Source: Opeltia flavorubescens
Taxonomy: Eukaryota > Ascomycota > Lecanoromycetes > Teloschistales > Teloschistaceae
Length of the DNA stretch: 64,000 nt
NCBI GenBank assembly: GCA_000442125.1
Contig: KE546980.1
Span: forward strand, 930,001 to 994,000
Direction of reading: 5' to 3'
Part shown: one piece after another, positions 46,110 through 58,340 of the stretch
Position numbering within the stretch: position 1 is the first letter of the stretch
Layout of the letters: every line of letters begins with the position of its first letter
Made by a program: the position numbers and the translations under genes
The notes under the pieces: generated by a model
Told to the model about the DNA's origin: nothing
The model's database searches: none
The model's input: the letters and a program-made list of their open reading frames with translations, nothing else

Positions 46110-48977
46110 ATGCAACATTGGCGTGCTGCTAACGCTTCCTTCTCGAAGCAGCATCATCCTCATCCACATCCGTCAGGCTCGATCCCTCCGCATCTACAGC
46201 AGCCGCGACCTTCGAGTATCGTCCATCAACAACACCCCAACTCCCCACATCAACCGCCCGGCGCTTTCCCTTCCAACCAAAGCAACCACGGCGTTTCTCT
46301 ACACCATCAGTCTTCGTACCATCAAGCCGGACCAGGCGCAAACGGACATCCTCCAGACATTCCTTACTACCCGCAACCAAGCCCATACGGAACCCCGGTA
46401 TCGGCACAATTCTCTTCCAACGGTGAGTTGGATCTGTCTCCGCGCCTAAATGCATTCACTCAACACTTCATTCTGTAAGTGGAGCTAATGATGATTAAAG
46501 AACCACCAGATATGATGGCGGCTACCCAGATGCAGCGCCCGTATCAATCCGTTTATCACACACCTCAGTCCAATTCTCCGGCTTCAGTAGCATCCTCTCA
46601 AAGCCATGATCCAAACGCGCGACTTTACGGCCAGCCACCGCCGCAAATGCAGCAACCCATGTACGGCTATCCTCAATACCAACCTTCTATGAACCAAAAT
46701 TATCCTGCCGCTTACACACAACACACGAATCAACAGCAGCAGCAACAACCACAAACACAAGCTCCACAACAACATCCATCAATGAATTCGCAACCTCAGA
46801 TGATGATGCCTCATCAGCAACCGCAACCGCAATCTCAACAACCACCACCACAACCACCACCAATGTCACACCCACAATCCCAGACTCAGCCATCAAGCAT
46901 GGCGACCAATAGTCCAAGAATGAAGTTTGAACATCAAGCAATTCAGCAGAGGCCATTAGATGCTTCTTCGCTTCCGCAGCGAACCCAATCAGGGCCTACG
47001 AGTACAAATCTCAACACATCCTCGGGCCCACAAACTAACGGCCATCTACATCCCGGACAAGGCGGCGCAGGTGGAGGTGGAGGAGGAGGAGGAGGCGCGA
47101 ATGGGGTCAATCCTAATGCGGCGCCCGGACCCATACCGGCTACAACTCCTCTGGTTGTACGCCAAGACGAGAACGGGGTGCAATGGATTCTTTTCGAATA
47201 TTCCCGGGATCGAGTCAAGATGGAATATACCATCAGGTGTGATGTCGAATCCGTCAATGTAGATCAGCTGAGCCCGGACTTCAAAAATGAGAATTGCGTA
47301 TACCCTCGGGCATGCTGTGGCAAGGATCAGTATCGGGGAAATCGTCTCGCTTATGAGACGGAATGCAATACTGTCGGATGGGCATTAGCTGAGCTCAATC
47401 CATGCTTGCGGGGGAAAAGAGGGCTCATTCAAAGAGCTGTGGATAGCTGGCGGAACAGTAATCAAGACCCACGGCTGCGCAGTCGACGGGTCCGCAGGAT
47501 GGCCAAAATCAATACGCGGAAGCAAGTGCAAGCATCACACCCCAGTCACCTGGCCGGACCAGGAGGGCCTGGAGCACCGACAGGGATGTCACCTAGTACA
47601 AATTCCATGGCGGCCCCGGTGCAGAGGCCACCACCGAGTAATGTGAACATGGGCTCGTCATCTCTTCACCACCATCATGCTCATCCTGATGGGAGTCCTG
47701 CGGGCATAAAGGACGAAGTTAGCGGTATGTTTCGCCAGATGTAATCTTGCTGCGCTGTGCGAGCTATCTGCATTACCAAAATTATGAAGGAAAGATTGAA
47801 TTCCTTATTGCAAAGCACATGTATGGAACGGAAACACAAAGGTTGTGGTAGCATTACACTTCGCTGTATCATATTCGAAACACATTCTTGAGCTTACAAT
47901 CTCGTCCCTTGCGCACGTATCTCCATACTTGCTTGCTACCATGTGAAAGCTAACATGTGCTTGACTTCCTTACAGCCAACGGCACCTTCACGCCTCAACA
48001 ACGCCAGCACCAAGCGTTGCCTAAGCAGTCTTCTCCCAACGACATTCGTCAAGCCCAAGTCTTCCATGGTTACCCAAATTTCCCACCGCAAGCGGCCCAA
48101 AGCAGCGTTTCTCTCACTCCCGCTCTACATGATGGCATTGATGGTCCTTTATCCGGCCTCCCCAATGTGCACCCTGCCAGTTCTTCCACAGCCGTCGCCG
48201 CCTCTGCCCCGGCAGCCCCAAAACTAGACGATAGTAGCCATGAGGACTCCAAAGATTTTCGGGTCCCATCGGCTGCTAGCACCAACGTCTATGGCGACTT
48301 GCCCGAGACTAAACGCCGAAAATTCATCCTCGTCGACGACCCTGACCGCATTGGTCCAAAGATCCGTATCAAGGCTATGCTTGACAATGTCGATGTGACG
48401 GAGATCCCGGACAGCTACCGTAAAATATACAGTGTTTTCCCGCGAAGCTACTATCCCATACAGATGCCGTCGCCGACGAGAAAGCCCTCGAGAGGTAATC
48501 GTTTCTTCGCAGCCGATGAACCTGGTGGTGGAGGAGCTAGTGGTGAGGGTGCTAGCGAAGAAGAAGCCGTGATGGGGAGGACCCTCGTTCCGGTGCCTTT
48601 GCTAGAAGGAGCAGAGGGGGAGTTGGCGGTGCCGAAAATCGGACGAGCGAAGAGAAAGAGGGAAGAGATGGTGAATGATTTGGGATACCGGATGACGTGG
48701 TCGCAAAGTCGGACTTTCGACGAGAGGACCATGTTCCTGCAACGAGCGCGTGAGTTTTGCTGTCCCACTTTGCAAGACTATTATCTGGGATTGGAAAGCT
48801 AATGGTGCATTTCTTTTTGTAGTTGATATCTACCGCAATAAAATGCGTACGACGGTATCGGCTGGAGGACAGCAGGTTTCGGTCGTTGCTCCGCATCTTG
48901 AGACGAGAATAGGCAAGCGGAAATGGTTGGAGAGGAAGGGGAAGGCGAGGTTGAAGGAGGAGGTTGATCCTTCATAA
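46110..48977 (+). CDS. Gln/Pro-rich fungal protein with central Cys-containing domain (DUF8032-like)
   Basis: Exons 46110-46422, 46501-47724, 47976-48749 and 48823-48977 (introns 78, 251 and 73 bp) give 821 residues. The first 330 residues are low complexity (PHPHPSGSIPPHLQQPRP, QQQQQPQTQAPQQH, PPPQPPP, a glycine run). A conserved block follows: NGVQWILFEYSRDRVKMEYT, IRCDVESVNVDQLSPDFK, YPRACCGKDQYRGNRLAYE and LAELNPCLRGKRGLIQRAVD. It ends in basic SWRNSNQDPRLRSRRVRRMA. I associate this block with DUF8032 from memory. The second half has KRRKFILVDDPDRIGPKIRI and is otherwise polar. Poly-Gln and a basic domain suggest a nuclear regulator, but function is unknown. The 251-bp intron is long for this window. 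Confidence 0.85.
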
Positions 48978-50075
48978 TCACTTCTTCTATCGACGCTTCG
49001 ACCTCTCTTCAACTCATCACCATCTACAAACAATACGTCACAATACGAATTCTCCGTCCTTGGCTAGCTCGGATCATCACCTCGATCCTCACTCGCTTTT
49101 CTAAATTTCTTTTCGGCACGTTTTATCAGGAAGAATCTGGAATCCGGATGCGGGGAAATAGATATCCTGGGTTCATGGATCAGGGGACGGGAGTAATATA
49201 ATTTCTTCCCCCCCCCCCGGGTGATTTTCGGTGTAAAAGTAAGATACACGCATGGAAATCTGTTGGTGTTGGTGTTGGTGTAATTCTACCAGGGAAGGAG
49301 ATGGATCCCATGTTTATTTTGCAAGGAAAGATGATAGAAAAACTTGAGGGATCAGTCTCTATGTATATGGATGGTGTAGGGGGTGGATTCGATGGTAGTG
49401 ATATATGGAAGGAAGGAAGGTGAAGGGGCTTTGAGGCGTGTTTGGACTGATGTCCTTGTTTTAGATGCGATGGGATGGGGGATTAGAACAAAGAGTGTGA
49501 CTAGGACAGAGATTTTGCTATTGAATAGAATAGCCTTCTACACCCATGCTTTCATTGATCTTTTACATTTCATTTGGTTCGCCATGAGATAACAGTCTTG
49601 ATAGACGATTGGAGAATTGTGTGGATCGTGTGTCGTGAACTGTCGAGGAGTAGATACAGACAGAACTTGCAATGGAGACACAAGACGGAAAGATAGAAAC
49701 TGTCTCCCAGGTCTTGATTTCATGTGTAGCAGACCTCAATTTAGGAGGTCACCTGCCTGATTTCTATCTGGGACTCATAAGGTATTCGAAGAAAAGACAC
49801 CCCAAAAATCGAGAAAGATTGGCAGCAGCAGCGGCAATCATCAGTATCTCCCGTCCAATCCTCTTTCCAAAAAAAAGGCCAGTTATCTTCTGTAAGCACT
49901 ACCTTCCTGGCTGATCCGTAACACATTTCCCAAGAACAACGTCGTACTTTCTTCCACCCCTCACGCTCACGCAACATTACGAAATCTCCTTTCCCGCTCA
50001 CTAAACCATCCACAATACCAATGCTTCACTCTCCGCCCATTCCTTCTTCTCAGTAATCAAAGCACCAGTGAAACA
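48978..50075. other. convergent intergenic stretch with simple repeats
   Basis: 1.1 kb between two 3' ends. It contains a run of ten C (about 49209-49218) and a short ttggtg repeat (about 49262-49279). No gene recognised. Confidence 0.45.
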
Positions 50076-52559
50076 TCAACCCCACTCCGGCATCCCACTC
50101 TGCTCCGGCCTCGGCGCCTTCTGCCCCTGCGTCTGCGCCGCCACCGCCCTCGCAGCCCTCAGCTCCTGCGTCTTGGCTGCATACTGCTCAATTTCCTCCT
50201 TGGTCAAAACCCTCAGTACAATCACATAATCAACTCTCTCTTCATACCGCTCGTTGCCCGCCTCCAACGCCTCCGGGTTGACTAATTTGCGGTCGATCTT
50301 GGTCCAGCGCGCGTTGGGCGGAATGCCCTTCTTACCCGCGTCTTTGAGGGGCGCGACGCCTTCGCGGACGGGGGCGGGGTCTTCGGGGAACTTTTCGCGG
50401 GGAGGACGAAGGATCGATTTTGGAGCGGGGGGTTGTGAGATAGCGCGCTCCGATGTGGGGGTTACGACGCGGACATTACGAGGGCGGCGAGTGGATGATG
50501 TGGAGCTGAGTGAGGAGTCCGAGTCGGAGTAGGAGTCGCGCGATTTGCTGTGGGAGTGGTGGCGATGGGGGTGGGGACGAGCTGCAGGGGGGTCGATGAT
50601 AGTGTCAGTGCGGCTATCTTGGGTCCGTCGTTCGTAGGATGGTTGTTCGCGGACGGTGTTGTCTATTGGTAATGCTTGTTCGTTATATGGACCGGGCTTT
50701 TGCGGGAGGGGTTCTCGCGGAAGATTCTCTTGAGGATTGTACTCTCTAGGCAAAGCTTCTTGATCTCGTGTAATGGGTTCCCTCACTGGTGCTACTTGGG
50801 ATGGAACTGCACCTTTCCTGGCAATGTCATCCAGCTCACGAGCTTCTCTCTCTTCGCGCTCCTTCCTTTCTCGGCGGCGGCGTTGACGTTCGCGCCGTTC
50901 CTCGTCGCTTTCTTCGCGACTCACCGTACTGGCACTGTTACTCTCTGCTGGCTGCGGGGGGCCTAAGCGGTCTCGAGCCGGATCATAACGTACATCTCGT
51001 TCGTCTCGGGAACCCTTATGACGATGATGTGATCTTGCAGCCTCTGCCGCTACTCCAGTCGCGGCAATGGCAGCGCCGCCAGCCATGAGACCAGCATCAT
51101 ACCCATGATCATCATGGTGCCGTTTCTCTCTTGGAACGTCATCATGTCTGTGCCTATGACGGTCGTCTCGCTTCTCTCGCGGGAGCTCATCCCTTCGATC
51201 TCGTGGGAGCTCATCTCTTCGATCTCTCAGAACCTCGTCTCTCCGATCTTGTGGAGGGTCATTTCGAACTTGCCTCGAAATATCGTCAGGCCGTCGTTTA
51301 TCTCGATCGTCATCTCGTACTTTGTTCCTGTCGCTCACCGCATGGCCTCGCGATCGCAAATGATGCGTCGCTGATGCTGCTGTTGGAATCCGATCATATT
51401 CCTCAGGATAGCGATCTTTGAGAAGGGTGTTTGCTCTCCCGTCATCAACGATTGGACGTGGAATTCTGTCACGCTGGTCGTCATAAGCTTCGCGAGGCTT
51501 GCTGTCAATAACTTCATCCTCAAAGATCGTCTTGCGTGGTCTACGATCACGAGGATCACCCAGAATTGAATCGTCATCGCGAATTGGTGCATATGAATTA
51601 CCAGGGTCCTGGTGAAGGGCGACTCTTGGAACGTGAGCCTTCCTTCGCTCGTAATCATCTCGAGAGAAGTCGCTTGGTGCAGGATCGTACTCCGATGAAC
51701 TGGGTCCTTGTCTTAAGCTTCCCGATCTGCCTATGCCCCCAAATCCTCTCATGCTCACTGGAGGGCCGGCATCTCTGTTTGTTCGTTCTCGAGGAGGTAG
51801 ATAGTCGCCCAGCTCCGACATGCTTAAAGGTCTTTCTCGAGCCCCCCCTCCAGAATAGCTATCTCTCCGAGGTCGCGGCCTTGGTTCGGTATCTCTGTAC
51901 ATTTGCTCTCGGCGATCGGTATACTCGTACCCACCACGATCGCGTCCCTCAGGTTGTCTGACCAGTGGCTGGTCTAGGTTATAACCACTTCGCCCACCGC
52001 CAATGCCTGAGCTTCGGTAGCCACCACGCTCTCTTCTGTCTCTGCCATCTCGTTCTCCAGCGACTGAGAGACTGGGATCGGTAGAACTGAGGCTGTAGTG
52101 TCGGCCGTGCTCACGGCGGACGGAGGAAGCTGGTTGCAGGAGGTAAGGGTCATCACGTCTTGATCTGTCAGGTTTGGACAGTGGACTGGATGGTCGGTCG
52201 GAAGTGGTGATGATGGGTCTTGAAGCTCGATTAGGCTCGCTTGGACCAATGACGCTCAAAGGTCGCCGGGTCTCTGCAGCAATTGGATCGTGGGTTAAAC
52301 GGCGAGGTCGCACGACATAGTCGTCTCTGGACTGCCTTGATGGGGGACTTTCAGGCCTGTACCTGGGGACAGCTCTTGGTTGAACGACGCGGTCAGCGCT
52401 AGTACGGGGACCGGCAGCAGTAACAAAGTCTCGACTTGATCGTGTCGGAGCATAGTAGGGATCGAAGGATGATGGGTAGACAAGTGTTCCTGTCGATGAC
52501 CGACCAGGCTGAGCGACTCTGCGGCCACCTGGTGAGAGAGGTCTTCCATAGCGATCCAT
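50076..52559 (-). CDS. Arg/Asp-rich disordered protein with C-terminal fungal domain (DUF8035-like)
   Basis: An intronless frame of 827 residues. Most of it is Arg/Asp/Ser/Pro-rich and disordered, with an 8-residue repeat around DRRDELPR (near + strand 51175-51255) and a small Ala/Gly patch (GLMAGGAAIAATGVAAEAAR). A charged helical stretch follows (EERRERQRRRRERKEREERE). Only the last 120 residues look folded: PKSILRPPREKFPEDPAPVR, GIPPNARWTKIDRKLVNPEA and YEERVDYVIVLRVLTKEEIE. I link that block to the uncharacterised fungal DUF8035 from memory. The RS/RD-like composition recalls RNA-binding or condensate proteins, which is inference only. The ATG at 52559 starts MDRYGRPLSPGGRR, a plausible N terminus. 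Confidence 0.82.
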   Translation of the reverse strand: MDRYGRPLSPGGRRVAQPGRSSTGTLVYPSSFDPYYAPTRSSRDFVTAAGPRTSADRVVQPRAVPRYRPESPPSRQSRDDYVVRPRRLTHDPIAAETRRPLSVIGPSEPNRASRPIITTSDRPSSPLSKPDRSRRDDPYLLQPASSVRREHGRHYSLSSTDPSLSVAGERDGRDRRERGGYRSSGIGGGRSGYNLDQPLVRQPEGRDRGGYEYTDRREQMYRDTEPRPRPRRDSYSGGGARERPLSMSELGDYLPPRERTNRDAGPPVSMRGFGGIGRSGSLRQGPSSSEYDPAPSDFSRDDYERRKAHVPRVALHQDPGNSYAPIRDDDSILGDPRDRRPRKTIFEDEVIDSKPREAYDDQRDRIPRPIVDDGRANTLLKDRYPEEYDRIPTAASATHHLRSRGHAVSDRNKVRDDDRDKRRPDDISRQVRNDPPQDRRDEVLRDRRDELPRDRRDELPREKRDDRHRHRHDDVPREKRHHDDHGYDAGLMAGGAAIAATGVAAEAARSHHRHKGSRDERDVRYDPARDRLGPPQPAESNSASTVSREESDEERRERQRRRRERKEREEREARELDDIARKGAVPSQVAPVREPITRDQEALPREYNPQENLPREPLPQKPGPYNEQALPIDNTVREQPSYERRTQDSRTDTIIDPPAARPHPHRHHSHSKSRDSYSDSDSSLSSTSSTRRPRNVRVVTPTSERAISQPPAPKSILRPPREKFPEDPAPVREGVAPLKDAGKKGIPPNARWTKIDRKLVNPEALEAGNERYEERVDYVIVLRVLTKEEIEQYAAKTQELRAARAVAAQTQGQKAPRPEQSGMPEWG

Positions 52560-53572
52560 GAGTCACAATGAGTTGGCCGTCTATAACAGTAAAGGTTTTT
52601 CTGGTGTAGTCAATATTCGAGCCGTTAGAATGTTGTATTGCTCTGGTACCACGGAACCAAAATTTTGTAGGCCGTTATGACGACAGATTGAATGTTCACG
52701 GGGCCAGCAAGGGTAAAGACAGATTCGATGACAAAGCTAGGTGATTTAGGATAAACGGAGTCATAGATTCAAACGACCCTTTGTGGCAATTTCCATGCTG
52801 ACATGGTCAAATGCTGACGGTGGGGACAATGATCGAGGAATGGAAGATTGTGGCCTCGTGGGAATTGAAGCGGGCCACTGCCCTCAACCGCAGCGATGAT
52901 CCCAGATATAAATGATCACGGACTTGCGCCTCATTGGTTCATGGAATATCCTAGAATTCGCCGGGTGGAAGGCTGAATGTACCCTTGGCTTTAGGTGAAT
53001 GGTCCCTCTATGAAGTACTCCATTCNATGCTTCTACAAGGAGGCGATAGTAACATTATCAACATCTTCCATTCGAATTGCCAGACGAACGATCATGACGT
53101 CGAAAAAACGCATTTCATCATTGTAAATAGTGAACTATACATCTTCGAAATTATGAGTATCATTATCTTTTGTGGGCTTTTAATCTCTAGTCATCTCGTG
53201 ATTGGTTATCATGTTGGATTTTCCTGTTTTTCCTTGACCGAAGTCTTACTCTAGGCAGAACGGGATGACCACTCAATTCACCGTTGAGTCTATTATCCGA
53301 CCATGTGAGTGCATCCGTTGGGTGTCAATACAGATGTTATCTTACGCCCCATCAACACGTCGACTTTCTCCTCGCCAGGTATTCGGAACCACGGCTGAAA
53401 GTGGGATTGACAGACCACCAGAGGAAGCTCCAGGCTGAATCCTTGTCCAATGATATCTATTTGGACATCAACCAGTAGTATATTCCAAGTCAACTAGATC
53501 CCGATCCGTTTAAAGTTATTGACATGTGCATGAAGAAACAGTTGACCAACTCAAGCAACCTTCCTGATGTGC
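52560..53572. other. intergenic stretch, nothing recognised
   Basis: 1.0 kb with the promoter of the 50076-52559 gene and one ambiguous base at 53026. The open frames are short and unsupported. Confidence 0.4.
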
Positions 53573-55226
53573 TCACAATTTAAAATCTCCATTGACTCTG
53601 TCCTTTCTAACATCATCTTCTTTACTTTTTAACCTTTCCGCAACTCTCTCAGCCATCTGCAACTTCCTCTCCCCTGCACGCTCTGTCCTCAGCTCATACA
53701 CTGTTGCCAAATTGAACGTCAATGCATGGAATCCATGTCCGTGATCGACCATATCCTCGAGGACTTGCGTGGCCTACCCAGAAATTGCGCTTAGCGCGTT
53801 GGGAACAAAAGCACACTTTGAGCAAAGATAACATACCTCGGCTACGTGGCCGGTGTACACCAAGCAGACGGCAAGATTATGCGTCGCGAGTATGTCGTTT
53901 GGGCCTGTAAGGAGATCACGCCATTGGACCACTGCATCTTCATAATTGCCCTCCGCCATACTGTACAATGCCTCATAAACACTGTGCGTACTTTGCTGCT
54001 CTGCCGAATCAGAGTCAACGTTTGCGTCCGCATCGATCCACCTCCTCGCACTCTCTAATTCACCCATACGGAGGCATAACATTGCTAGCCATCCCCTCAG
54101 CACCTTTATTTGCCCTGCCCAGGCGTCATCTTGTGATGTACCAATAAGTACCTCTCCCTCCGCCGTACTTGAACCGATGAGAGATTCCAGAAATCGTTTC
54201 GCCCCACTGAGATCGCCTACTTCGATAAGCGCATTTCCTGTCCTAAATGCCAAACCCCAAAGTCTTTCCTGCCACAGCATTTGAGATTCTACCGTACTGG
54301 ACTGCTTGTATCTTGTGCGTGCGTAAGCAGCAAGATCGTAATATCCCTGCACGCATCTCCTCATATCTCCTGCACCAATAGCCTGGAGACGTGTGGCGAG
54401 GAGGCGGAGATGCCAAGGAATGATACAATTTCCTTCGCCGTCTTCCTCGCCATTAACACTATCCGAACGACTGGAAGAGATGAAGTAAAATCGCGAATTC
54501 AAGTCACCGAGAATGAGTGATTCTTGTGCTGCAATACCATCGTGGTTCGTTACAGAAAGACACGCAAGCCGGGTGTAGAGTAGGGAAAAGATCTCTGAAG
54601 TGGGGAGCGAGGGACTTCTTGTGAGGGTTGTTGCTGCGAGAATTGCGGCTGAAAGAAAGTAGCCATGACGGAGGAGATCCTGGACAGAGGCGTTTTGTGA
54701 TGGAGATTGAGAACGGGAGAGAAAAGGCGAGGGAATGTCCTGGTGCCGGTTAGGAAATGCGAACGGAGAGGAGGGTATGGAGAGCAAACAGTTTGTGGTA
54801 TGGGGTGGGAATTTCCAGAGTTCAAGAGAAAAGAAAGATCTGTTCGAGGACGAGGCGATCGACTTCTAGGGCGATTTACGAGAGGCCGTTCAGGAGAAAG
54901 AGTGGATGTAGGGACTGTAGAAGGTGTTGGAGGGATTGGAATCGAGGCAGCTTCCGTAGTGGCAATTGCGGATGGTGAGGATGTATCTGGTGCTAGAGGG
55001 CTGTGATGTCAGTATTTGCTCGTAAAATCCATTATAGATGCTAGTACGTACTCGTCTATGTCAAGTGGACCTCTAGTTGAGCGCCGTGCAAGAGGGGCTG
55101 ATGCACAGTAAGCTTGGGACTGAGAACAGGGCCATTCGCTCTACTTCTGTTGCTGTAGGATATGTTCCTGCTATGTCTTTTGGTTGAACCACCTGAACCA
55201 CTGTGTAAAATTTCATCCTTATCCAT
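53573..55226 (-). CDS. TRAPPC12: TRAPPC12-like TPR protein
   Basis: Related to the TRAPP III subunit TRAPPC12, which works in ER-Golgi traffic and autophagy. Exons 55226-55145, 55097-55052, 55000-54790, 54739-53837 and 53773-53573 (introns 47-63 bp) give 480 residues. The N terminus is polar, then LARRSTRGPLDIDDPLAPDT, PRTDLSFLLNSG and VQDLLRHGYFLSAAILAATT. TPR-type helical repeats follow (MLCLRMGELESARRWIDADA, YEALYSMAEGNYEDAVVQWR, DILATHNLAVCLVYTGHVAE). The last exon gives the conserved FHALTFNLATVYELRTERA. What looked like two frameshifts near 54760 and 55120 are resolved by introns of 50 and 47 bp. The first intron (donor GTAGAG) is the least certain. Confidence 0.85.
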
Positions 55227-55565
55227 GGTTGGGTATCGACAACAACAAAGACAGATCCGAATGGTGGCCAGCAAATGAACAAATCGAGCAAGAAAGTGTA
55301 TGCCTCCGAAGATGGAGATTTATTATCTTATCGCCAAATTAAGCTTAAATCAGCCACGGGTGATGGTTAGCGCTCCCGTTGCGCTTTGTTTACATCGTCC
55401 ACACCCTGTCAACATTCGACCTTTTAAGTTGCGCGACCGAAAGTGCTCATAGATACACTTTTGTTTTCTTGCTGAACAACGCTGTACCTGTTAACGCCAG
55501 CTTCATATATAGGCGCACTGCGTGCAGTATTCGAAAAAAATAGATCGGCGTTGACCGACGCCAAC
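55227..55565. promoter_or_regulatory. shared divergent promoter, TRAPPC12-like / NDC80
   Basis: 339 bp between the start codons of two divergent genes. Both core promoters are expected here. I do not claim a specific factor site. Confidence 0.5.
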
Positions 55566-58006
55566 ATGTCACAAGGAGACACTGGCCTTTTCAGCGTGCG
55601 CCGTCCGCGAGAGGTAGGTCGCATTTTGAACCATGAGAGGGATTGTGTTACAGCAAGCACTGATAAGAATGCAGACACTTGGTGCAATCAACTTCAATTC
55701 AGCTATACCTCAGCCTGCTTCAGCTCTGAAAAGGTCAAATTCCATCTCAGGTCTCAAAGAGAATCTCAATGCTCCCCACACCACCCATCATGGCCGCAGT
55801 ATCTCGTCCTCGCGCATGTCACTCGCACCAAGTAGACCGCAGCAGCCATCATTCCAGCGCTCTTCTTCCGGCAATAATCTCGCGGACCTTGGCCGGCCCA
55901 TGACCGTACAGAGAACATCATCTTCAAACGTCTTCGGCAATGTGGCTTCTGCCCCCCGGATGAGCTATGCTCCAGGTGCAATAACACCGCACATTCAGTC
56001 TTCGGCTCTCAATGGATCGCAAAGCTTACAAAGGAGGAGTAGTGTTCGGTCTCGGCCTTCCTCGAGCGGCGCCATGGGCCACCAATCCTTCTTTACCCAA
56101 GCGCCTGTTCCAGCCGGTGTACCGCGGGACCCTCGACCTCTGAAAGATCGAAGCTATCAGACGAAAATCGGGCAGGAGCTTTTAGATTATTTGACTCAAA
56201 ACAACTTCGAATTGGAAATGAAGCACTCGCTTGGTCAAAACAGTCTGAAATCGCCAACGCAGAAGGACTTCACTTTCATTTTCCAATGGCTGTACCATCG
56301 GATTGATGCTGCATACAAATTCCAAAAGAACATCGATGCCGAAGTGCCACCAATTTTGAAGCAATTGAGGTACCCGTATGAGAAGAGTATCACCAAGAGT
56401 CAAATCGCTGCTGTCGGAGGCCAGAACTGGTCGACATTTCTGGGGATGCTACACTGGATGATGCAATTAGCCCAGATGATGGACAAGTACGAAGCCGGAG
56501 AGTACGATGACGCTTGTGCCGAGGCTGGAGTAGACGTGAGTGGTGATAGGATCATCTTCCGCTTCTTGAGCGGAGCTTATAGGGACTGGCTGCAAGTCGA
56601 GGAAGGCGAAGAAGAGGACGATGCGGACAAGCTGCTGGTGCCTCACATTCAGGCCATGGCCGCAGAGTTCGAGCGCGGAAACCAGAGATATGCCGAAGAA
56701 TTAAAAGTGCTCGAAGCCGAGAACGTAGTGTTACGAAAGCAGATCGAGGAAGCTGAAAGAAACGCGCCTGATATAGCAAAGCTCGATAACCACTTCAGCA
56801 TCTTGCAAGAAGACACCCAGAAATTCGAAGCTTACATCTCGACGATCGAGGGGAAAATTGAGAAGTACGAAGCTCGTAACCACCTTCTCCATGAAGAGAT
56901 TATTAAGACTGCTGCCGATCTCAAAGAGGCCGAGAAGGAGCGCTCAGACCTCCAATCGTCCGTCGACAGACAAGGCATCACCATTCAAGACATTGACCGC
57001 ATGAACTTGGAGCGTGACCGCCTTCAGAAAGCAACGGAAGCCACCTCCCTGAAGCTTGACGAGACCAAAAAGCGTTCTGCAGAGAAGGAAGCTCAAGCAA
57101 ACCACGCCCTCGAGGAACTCGAACGTCTCGTCGAAACGTACAACAACCTCTGCTACCGCATTGGCCTCATCCCTTCTACCTCAACAAACGCCAGAGGTAA
57201 GGATTTCGAGCTTCACCTCTCCACTTCCCTATCCATCCCCAACTTTAGCTCCTCCCAACACACCCGCCACCAACAGCAACACGATGACCGCCTCCTCTCC
57301 GATGCCACAACAGGCTACAGCCCTCAACAAATCCTCTCCCTCGATCTCCGCACCGCAATCAAACCCGCGCTCCTCTCCCTCCGCAAAGAGATCTCCGAGC
57401 GCCGTTCCCAAGCCATCGACGCCGACATGAAGAACCATGAACTCCTCGACAGCATCAAGGAAGCCATCGACGACAAGCAGTCCGAGGTCGAGGCACTGGA
57501 GCACCGAGTCCGAGCCGCGGAGGAGGAGTTTGAGAAGACGAGGGAGAACTGCCAGACGCAGAAGGTGGCGAGTGATGCGCAAATCGAGAGGATGGAGAAG
57601 GAGCTGGCGAGGATGAGGAGTGGGTTGGGGGAGAGTGTGCAGGTGATGGAGCAGAGGGAGATGGGTGTTAATATTGAGTATGTGATCTCCCTTCGTGATC
57701 TCCTGAAGCTGAGAATATTCTTTGATCGGGAAGAGAAATACTGACGAAGATTGAAACAGATATGAACAACTTACCCTCCGCGCCAATGCCTTGCGGGAGG
57801 AACTTCATACGGAGATTGAGCGCATGCTGAATGATATCATCAAGTTCAAGGTGCATGTCCAGAAATCATTAGAGGATTATGAGGGTTTCGTCGTCGAGGA
57901 GGTAGAGCAGGAGCTTGGCGGTGAGGATGATGGTGGAGATGGTTATATGGATGGAGGGGAGGTGACAGGGCAGATGATGATAGATGGGGAGGAGATGCAA
58001 GGTTGA
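55566..58006 (+). CDS. NDC80: kinetochore protein Ndc80/Hec1
   Basis: Largest subunit of the Ndc80 complex, which couples kinetochores to microtubules. Exons 55566-55613, 55675-57677 and 57760-58006 (introns 61 and 82 bp) give 765 residues. A Ser/Arg-rich unstructured N-terminal tail, the Aurora B target region in the family, leads to the calponin-homology head. Head blocks are [40 protein letters not shown] and [21 protein letters not shown] long coiled coil fills the rest ([20 protein letters not shown] onward, [19 protein letters not shown] after the last splice) and the end is acidic. The short first exon [16 protein letters not shown] was chosen because the acceptor at 55674 keeps frame with ALGAIN-like family N termini (here TLGAINFN). 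Confidence 0.96.
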
Positions 58007-58340
58007 GCGGTTTCGATTTCAGTTGGTCAAGGTTGATGAGGAAGGATGATGGATGAGGAGTTGAGTTGGGTATTGATGTGGATGACTTGTTGATGTTCTA
58101 GATCTGTTGGCGCCAGACGTGTGGTTTATCGTTGGGTAGGGTATCCGGTGTGTAGCGTTCGTATATCCATTGTTTTTGTCGTGTATAGAAGATGACATGG
58201 TCTTATATTTGTCCTTCAATCCTGTTTGACTCATCAGGCCAAAGAATCCCGTATAACGCCTGGTCCTAAACATTCCAGCCGAGCTTGTCGAGTGCTCCAT
58301 TCCATCACTGCAGATATACTTCCTTGCCAAATGACTGCTG
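58007..58340. other. short convergent spacer
   Basis: 334 bp between the 3' ends of NDC80 and the STAND N-terminal-domain gene. Only 3' UTRs are expected. Confidence 0.4.

Noticed and set aside
54740-54789. Second apparent frameshift in the TRAPPC12-like gene
   Set aside because: A 50-bp intron with branch site CCTAAC and acceptor ACCAG explains it.
55056-55165. Apparent frameshift at the start of the TRAPPC12-like gene
   Set aside because: A 47-bp intron (55098-55144) joins the two frames and keeps total length a multiple of three.
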